DNA from: Sphingomonas aquatilis | GTDB taxonomy: Bacteria; Pseudomonadota; Alphaproteobacteria; Sphingomonadales; Sphingomonadaceae | Length of the DNA stretch: 64,000 nt | Assembly (NCBI RefSeq): GCF_014196115.1 | Contig: NZ_JACIDB010000003.1 | Coordinates: forward strand, 248,001-312,000 | Direction of reading: 5' to 3' | Part shown: positions 58,576 through 64,000 of the stretch, piece after piece | Layout: the number at the start of each line of letters is the position of its first letter | How positions within the stretch are numbered: the stretch's first letter is position 1 | Notes under the pieces: model-generated | Databases searched by the model: none | Told to the model about the DNA's origin: nothing | What the model saw: the letters and a program-made list of their open reading frames with translations, nothing else | Translations under genes and position numbers: made by a program

Positions 58576-60287
58576 CCGTCATCGTCGCCCGTCCGGCTCA
58601 GGCCCAGCATCGCAGCGCCGGCCAGCGTCACGCGCTGGTCGCGACGTCGCATATGCGGCTGATGATGCTGATGATGCTGTTCGCGGCGGCGGTGGTCCTG
58701 ATCATCGGCCGGCTGGCGATGCTCGGCATCCTGTCGGGCGGCGAGGCGGCGGCGCGGACGGCGGCACTGGCGGCGCGCGGCGATATCGTCGATCGCAACG
58801 GCGCGCCGCTCGCCCGGACGATCGATGCGTGGACGATCGCGGTCCACCCGAACAAGATCATCGGCGACAAGATGGAGATCGCCGCCCGGCTCGCGGCGCT
58901 GATGCCCGATCGCGGCGACCAGGCGTGGTTCTATCACCAGCTCACCCGCAATATCAGCTTCGTCTACCTCCAGCGCCGCGCCAGCCCGGCGCTGGTCGAG
59001 CAGGTGAATGCAATCGGCGAGCCGGCTTTGGTTTTCGCGCGCGAAACACAGCGCCTGTACCCGCAGTCGACGATGGCGGCGCATGCGCTCGGCTTCCTGT
59101 CGACCGACGGCCACGGCATGAGCGGCATGGAGCGCGTGCTCGACGAGCGCCTGCTCGATCCGGCGCAAGCGGGCAAGCCGGTCGCGCTGGCGATCGACGC
59201 GCGCGTGCAGGCGGCGATGGAAAGCGAGCTCGGCCGCGCGATGGGCACCTTCTCCGCGCGCGGGGCGGGTGGCATCGTGATGGACGTCCATACCGGCGAA
59301 GTGCTCGCGATGGTGTCGCTGCCGACGTTCAACCCCAATCGCGTCGGCATGGCGGGCAGCGAGGAGCTGCGCAACCTCACCACGCAGAGCGTGTTCGAGC
59401 TGGGCTCGACCTTCAAGCCGATCACCGTCGCGACCGCGATCGACACCGGCACGATCACGATGAACCGCAAGTTCGACGCGACGCATCCGCTGAAGGTCGG
59501 CGGCTTCACCATCCATGACGAGCGCGGCGATCCGCAGCGCTGGCTGTCGATGCCCGAAACGCTGATCTATTCGTCCAACATCGCCACCGCGCGCATCGCC
59601 GACGAGGTGGGTCCGCAGAAGATGCAGACGATGTTCCGCAAGCTGGGCTTCGACACCCGGCCCGACATCGAATTGCGCGAAAAGGGCCGGCCGCTGTGGC
59701 CGCGGTACTGGGCGCGGACGACGACGATGACGACGGCCTATGGTCACGGCATCGCGGTGACGCCGCTGCATCTCGCCAGCGCTTATGCGGCTCTGGTCAA
59801 CGGCGGCATCTGGCGCCCGGCGACGCTGATGAAGATCGCGCCCGGCCAAGCCCCCGCCGGCCGCCGCGTCATCAGCGAGGCGACCAGCTACAAGATGCGC
59901 CAGATGCTGCGGCTGATCGTCATGCGCGGCACGGGCCGCAAGGGCGACGCGCCCGGCTATCGCGTCGGCGGCAAGACCGGCACCGCCGAGGCGGCGGTCG
60001 CGGGCGGCTACGACCATTCGCGCAACGTCGCGACCTTCGCTGCGGCCTTTCCGATGGACGCGCCGAAATATGTCGTGCTCGCGATGCTTGATTCGCCGCA
60101 GGGCACGAAGGAAACGGGCGGGTGGAAGACCGCCGCCTGGAACGCCGCGCCCGTCGTCGGCCGCACGATCGCGCGCGTCGGATCGATGTTGGGTGTGGTG
60201 CCCGATGCGCAGCGCGATATCGACGTCGCTGACATGATGCCGCTGATCTGGCAGGAGACGCCGCCGAAGCAGGCGAACGGCAATTGA
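58572..60287 (+). CDS. ftsI: Penicillin-binding protein 3 / FtsI, septal transpeptidase
   Basis: A 571-residue class B penicillin-binding protein. After a cytoplasmic tail and one helix (MLFAAAVVLIIGRLAMLGIL) comes the non-catalytic domain (ARGDIVDRNGAPLART), then the transpeptidase with STFK (in ELGSTFKPITV), SSN (IYSSNIATA) and KTG (VGGKTGTAEAA). It makes septal peptidoglycan with FtsW. The start is TTG at 58572, overlapping the ftsL stop. No obvious ribosome site lies before it, so coupled translation is likely. Confidence 0.95.
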   Translation: MTVIVARPAQAQHRSAGQRHALVATSHMRLMMLMMLFAAAVVLIIGRLAMLGILSGGEAAARTAALAARGDIVDRNGAPLARTIDAWTIAVHPNKIIGDKMEIAARLAALMPDRGDQAWFYHQLTRNISFVYLQRRASPALVEQVNAIGEPALVFARETQRLYPQSTMAAHALGFLSTDGHGMSGMERVLDERLLDPAQAGKPVALAIDARVQAAMESELGRAMGTFSARGAGGIVMDVHTGEVLAMVSLPTFNPNRVGMAGSEELRNLTTQSVFELGSTFKPITVATAIDTGTITMNRKFDATHPLKVGGFTIHDERGDPQRWLSMPETLIYSSNIATARIADEVGPQKMQTMFRKLGFDTRPDIELREKGRPLWPRYWARTTTMTTAYGHGIAVTPLHLASAYAALVNGGIWRPATLMKIAPGQAPAGRRVISEATSYKMRQMLRLIVMRGTGRKGDAPGYRVGGKTGTAEAAVAGGYDHSRNVATFAAAFPMDAPKYVVLAMLDSPQGTKETGGWKTAAWNAAPVVGRTIARVGSMLGVVPDAQRDIDVADMMPLIWQETPPKQANGN

Positions 60288-60312
60288 CGAGCCGACTATT
60301 GAGGAGCGCGAC

Positions 60313-61728
60313 ATGAAGCTGGGGACGCTCACCGGCGGGAGTGAAGAGGCGGTGGTCACCGGCTTTGCGATCGACCATCGCAAGGTCGCGCCGGGCACAG
60401 TCTTCGGCGCGTTTCAGGGCGCGCGGGTGAATGGCGAAGAGTATATCGCCGACGCGGTGCGGTCGGGTGCGATCGCCGTCGTGACGCGGCCGGGCGTGCC
60501 GGTGGAGGGGGCGGTGGCAATCCCGTCCGACAGCCCGCGCGAACGCTTCGCGCAGCTTGCCGCGCAGTTCTTCGCGCCGTTTCCCGATGTCGCGGTGGCC
60601 GTGACCGGCACCAACGGCAAGACCTCCACCGTCGAAATGACGCGGCAATTGTGGCGGATGGCGGGCGAGCATGCCGCCTCGATCGGGACGCTGGGCGTCA
60701 CCACCGCCGACGAGCGCGTGACGACTGGGCTGACGACGCCGGACGTCGTCACCTTCCTCTCCAACGTCGCCGGGCTGGCGCGCGAGGGCGTGACGCATGT
60801 CGCCTTCGAGGCGTCGAGCCACGGCCTGACGCAGTATCGCACCGAGGGGCTGCGCGTCGCCGCGGCGGCCTTCACCAACCTCAGCCGCGACCACCTCGAC
60901 TATCATGGCGACATGGGCGCCTATCTCACCGCCAAGCTGCGGCTGTTTTCCGAAGTGCTCAGCCCCGATGGCGCCGCGGTCGTCTGGGCGGACGACGTCG
61001 AATCGGCGCGGGTGATCGATCTCGCCCAGGCGCGCGGCAACCGGCTTGTGACGGTCGGCGAACGCGGTAGCACGCTGCGCCTGGTCGAGCGCGATCCGAC
61101 CTTGCTGGGGCAGGGGCTGGTGATCGAGGCGGAGGGCACGATACATCGCGTCACGCTGCCGCTGATCGGCGGCTATCAGGCGGCGAACGCGCTCGTCGCG
61201 GCGGGACTGGTCATCGCGACCGGCGGCGACGTGACGCAGACGATCGCCAACCTTGCCCGCCTGCAACCCGTACGCGGGCGGCTGGAGCGTGCGGCGATCG
61301 CGCGCGGCGGCGCGCCTGTCTATGTCGACTATGCCCACACACCCGACGCGCTGGAGGCGGCGATCGCCGCGCTGAAGCCGCATGCTGGCGGCCGGTTGAT
61401 TGTGGTCTTCGGTGCGGGCGGCGACCGCGACGCGGGCAAGCGCGAGACGATGGGGCAGGTCGCGCAGATGCAGGCGGACCTCGCCATTGTCACCGACGAC
61501 AATCCCCGCACCGAGGACGCCGCTGCGATCCGCGCCGCGATCCTGAAGGGCGCGCCCGACGCCCGCGAGATCGGCGACCGCCGCGAAGCCATCGCCACCG
61601 CGATCCGCGAAGCCGGCCCGCAGGATATCGTGCTGATTGCCGGCAAGGGCCACGAACAGGGACAGATCGTCGGCGACCTAGTGCTGCCGTTCGACGACGT
61701 CAGCGTGGCCCGGGAGTATGCGGCGTGA
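60313..61728 (+). CDS. murE: UDP-MurNAc-Ala-Glu:meso-diaminopimelate ligase
   Basis: A 471-residue Mur ligase that adds meso-diaminopimelate to the murein precursor. The P-loop GTNGKTSTVEM, the domain-2 block FEASSHGLTQYR, LSRDHLDYHGDM and the diaminopimelate-specific DDNPRTED near the C-terminus are present, so the murein is of the DAP type. AGGAGCGCGAC precedes the ATG at 60313. A 108-bp repeat separates it from murF. Confidence 0.95.
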   Translation: MKLGTLTGGSEEAVVTGFAIDHRKVAPGTVFGAFQGARVNGEEYIADAVRSGAIAVVTRPGVPVEGAVAIPSDSPRERFAQLAAQFFAPFPDVAVAVTGTNGKTSTVEMTRQLWRMAGEHAASIGTLGVTTADERVTTGLTTPDVVTFLSNVAGLAREGVTHVAFEASSHGLTQYRTEGLRVAAAAFTNLSRDHLDYHGDMGAYLTAKLRLFSEVLSPDGAAVVWADDVESARVIDLAQARGNRLVTVGERGSTLRLVERDPTLLGQGLVIEAEGTIHRVTLPLIGGYQAANALVAAGLVIATGGDVTQTIANLARLQPVRGRLERAAIARGGAPVYVDYAHTPDALEAAIAALKPHAGGRLIVVFGAGGDRDAGKRETMGQVAQMQADLAIVTDDNPRTEDAAAIRAAILKGAPDAREIGDRREAIATAIREAGPQDIVLIAGKGHEQGQIVGDLVLPFDDVSVAREYAA

Positions 61729-61743
61729 GGGGCGTGTACTCTT

Positions 61744-61851
61744 CGTCACCCCGGACTAGTTCCGGGGTCCACTCCGCGGCGAGGGGGATGGCTGGAGGCT
61801 CTTGCCCGCCCCTCGCGGACTGGTGGACCCCGGAACTAGTCCGGGGTGACG
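61744..61851. repeat. Complete 108-bp palindromic repeat inside the dcw cluster
   Basis: Cores GGACTAGTTCC and GGAACTAGTCC are fully complementary. It lies between murE and murF. The murF Shine-Dalgarno (AAGGAG) begins immediately after its last base, so the element forms almost the whole 136-bp intergenic gap. Confidence 0.92.
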
Positions 61852-61864
61852 AAGGAGTTGGGCG

Positions 61865-63268
<1,404 letters not shown>

Positions 63269-64000
63269 ATGCTGTACTGGATCGCCGAGCACCTGGGCTT
63301 CACCGGACTGCTGAACCTTATCCGCTACCAGTCCTTCCGGACGGGCGCGGCGGTGGCGACCGCGCTGTTCATCGGCCTGATCATCGGGCCGCGCTTCATC
63401 GGCTGGTTGCGCGTCCGCCAGGGCAAGGGGCAGCCGATCCGCGCCGACGGCCCGCAGACGCACCTCGCCAAGCGGGGCACGCCGACGATGGGCGGACTGA
63501 TGATCCTGACCAGCATGGCGCTGGCGATCCTGATCTGGATGGACCTCAGCAACCCCTATGTCTGGGCCTGTCTGTTCGTGACGCTCGGCTTCGGCGCGAT
63601 CGGCTTCCTCGACGATTACGACAAGGTTAGGAAGGCGAGCACCGCCGGCGTGTCGGGCAAGACGCGGCTGCTGCTCGAATTCGCCATCGCCGGCATCGCA
63701 TCGTGGATCATCATGCAGCAGAACGGCCCGCACCTGTATCTGCCGTTCACCGACCGACTGTACCTCGACCTCGGTTATGCCTTCCCGCTGTTCGCCGCCT
63801 TCACCATCGTCGCCTTCGGCAATGCGGTGAACCTGACTGACGGGCTCGACGGCCTGGCGACGATGCCGGTCATCATCGCATCCGTCGCGTTTATGCTGAT
63901 CGTGTATCTGGCGGGCAACGTGAAGTTCGCCACCTACCTCGGCATTCCGCACGTTCCCGGCGCGGGCGAACTCGCGATCTTCTGCGGCGCGGTGGTCGGC
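63269..64000 (+). CDS. mraY: Phospho-MurNAc-pentapeptide transferase MraY (cut by the window end)
   Basis: The first 244 codons are present, roughly two thirds of the gene. It moves the murein precursor onto undecaprenyl phosphate at the inner membrane. Visible are the first helices, the UDP-site block [16 protein letters not shown], the catalytic [10 protein letters not shown] and the [11 protein letters not shown] motif. The ATG at 63269 follows the murF stop without a gap. The remainder lies beyond base 64000. Confidence 0.95.
   Translation, partial: MLYWIAEHLGFTGLLNLIRYQSFRTGAAVATALFIGLIIGPRFIGWLRVRQGKGQPIRADGPQTHLAKRGTPTMGGLMILTSMALAILIWMDLSNPYVWACLFVTLGFGAIGFLDDYDKVRKASTAGVSGKTRLLLEFAIAGIASWIIMQQNGPHLYLPFTDRLYLDLGYAFPLFAAFTIVAFGNAVNLTDGLDGLATMPVIIASVAFMLIVYLAGNVKFATYLGIPHVPGAGELAIFCGAVVG

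Overview
The window is a 64 kb piece of a high-G+C alphaproteobacterial chromosome, most like Sphingomonas or a close relative (Sphingomonadales). This rests on gene content and order: lnt-metK-trmB, the NDUFA12/DUF2155/aat block, two TonB-dependent receptors, NAD(P)-independent housekeeping genes typical of the group, and a dcw cluster that starts mraZ-rsmH-ftsL-ftsI-murE-murF-mraY. No rRNA, tRNA, CRISPR array, insertion sequence or prophage was found. No species is assigned.

Layout. 0.1-6.1 kb, mostly minus strand: an M48 protease/DUF898 pair, an alpha/beta hydrolase-XRE regulator-membrane protein operon with a striking control region, a DUF6356-type small protein and an Mpl/MurC-type ligase that carries a palindromic element inside its reading frame. 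6.1-15 kb, plus strand: LD-carboxypeptidase, thrS-infC, a TonB-dependent receptor and a CPA-type antiporter. 15-24.4 kb: glnD, then lnt-metK (with an AT-rich operator-like dyad before metK), PilZ, a formate/nitrite-type channel with a small overlapping partner, trmB and a broken M15 peptidase. 24.4-35.7 kb: RluA-type synthase, arfB, msrC, an RcnB-like protein, the UPF0262-GH25-cdd operon, dnaB, a run of cell-envelope enzymes (L,D-transpeptidase, lipoprotein, PBP5-type carboxypeptidase), an M28 peptidase, a 52-residue small ORF and a universal stress protein. 35.7-41.1 kb: pyruvate dehydrogenase E2, a small membrane protein, a thioesterase, dihydrolipoyl dehydrogenase, a GT-C-like membrane protein and DUF3140. 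41.1-49.9 kb: PAS-GGDEF-EAL protein, a fatty acyl-AMP ligase, recX, a double cold-shock-domain protein, DUF192, a low-G+C single-gene island coding for a putative phage abortive infection protein, NDUFA12, DUF2155 and aat. 50-55.7 kb: an orphan ParA ATPase, a secreted esterase, a siderophore-type TonB receptor with a Fur-box-like site, a lipoprotein and cysK. 55.9-64 kb: the start of the dcw cluster, cut off inside mraY.

Many genes serve the envelope and division: LdcA, Mpl-like ligase, L,D-transpeptidase, D,D-carboxypeptidase, Lnt, FtsL, FtsI, MurE, MurF and MraY. Other themes are translation (thrS, infC, arfB, trmB, rsmH, aat), sulfur/methionine metabolism (metK, msrC, cysK) and iron uptake.

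The most unusual structure is not a gene. At least five copies of a palindromic intergenic repeat are each exactly 108 bp long, and further halves and variants occur; one copy abuts the murF ribosome binding site. Other points worth a second look are the in-frame palindromic insert in the Mpl-like gene, the hairpin that contains the Shine-Dalgarno of the membrane protein-XRE operon, an apparent AUA start for infC, and the solitary AbiC-like gene.
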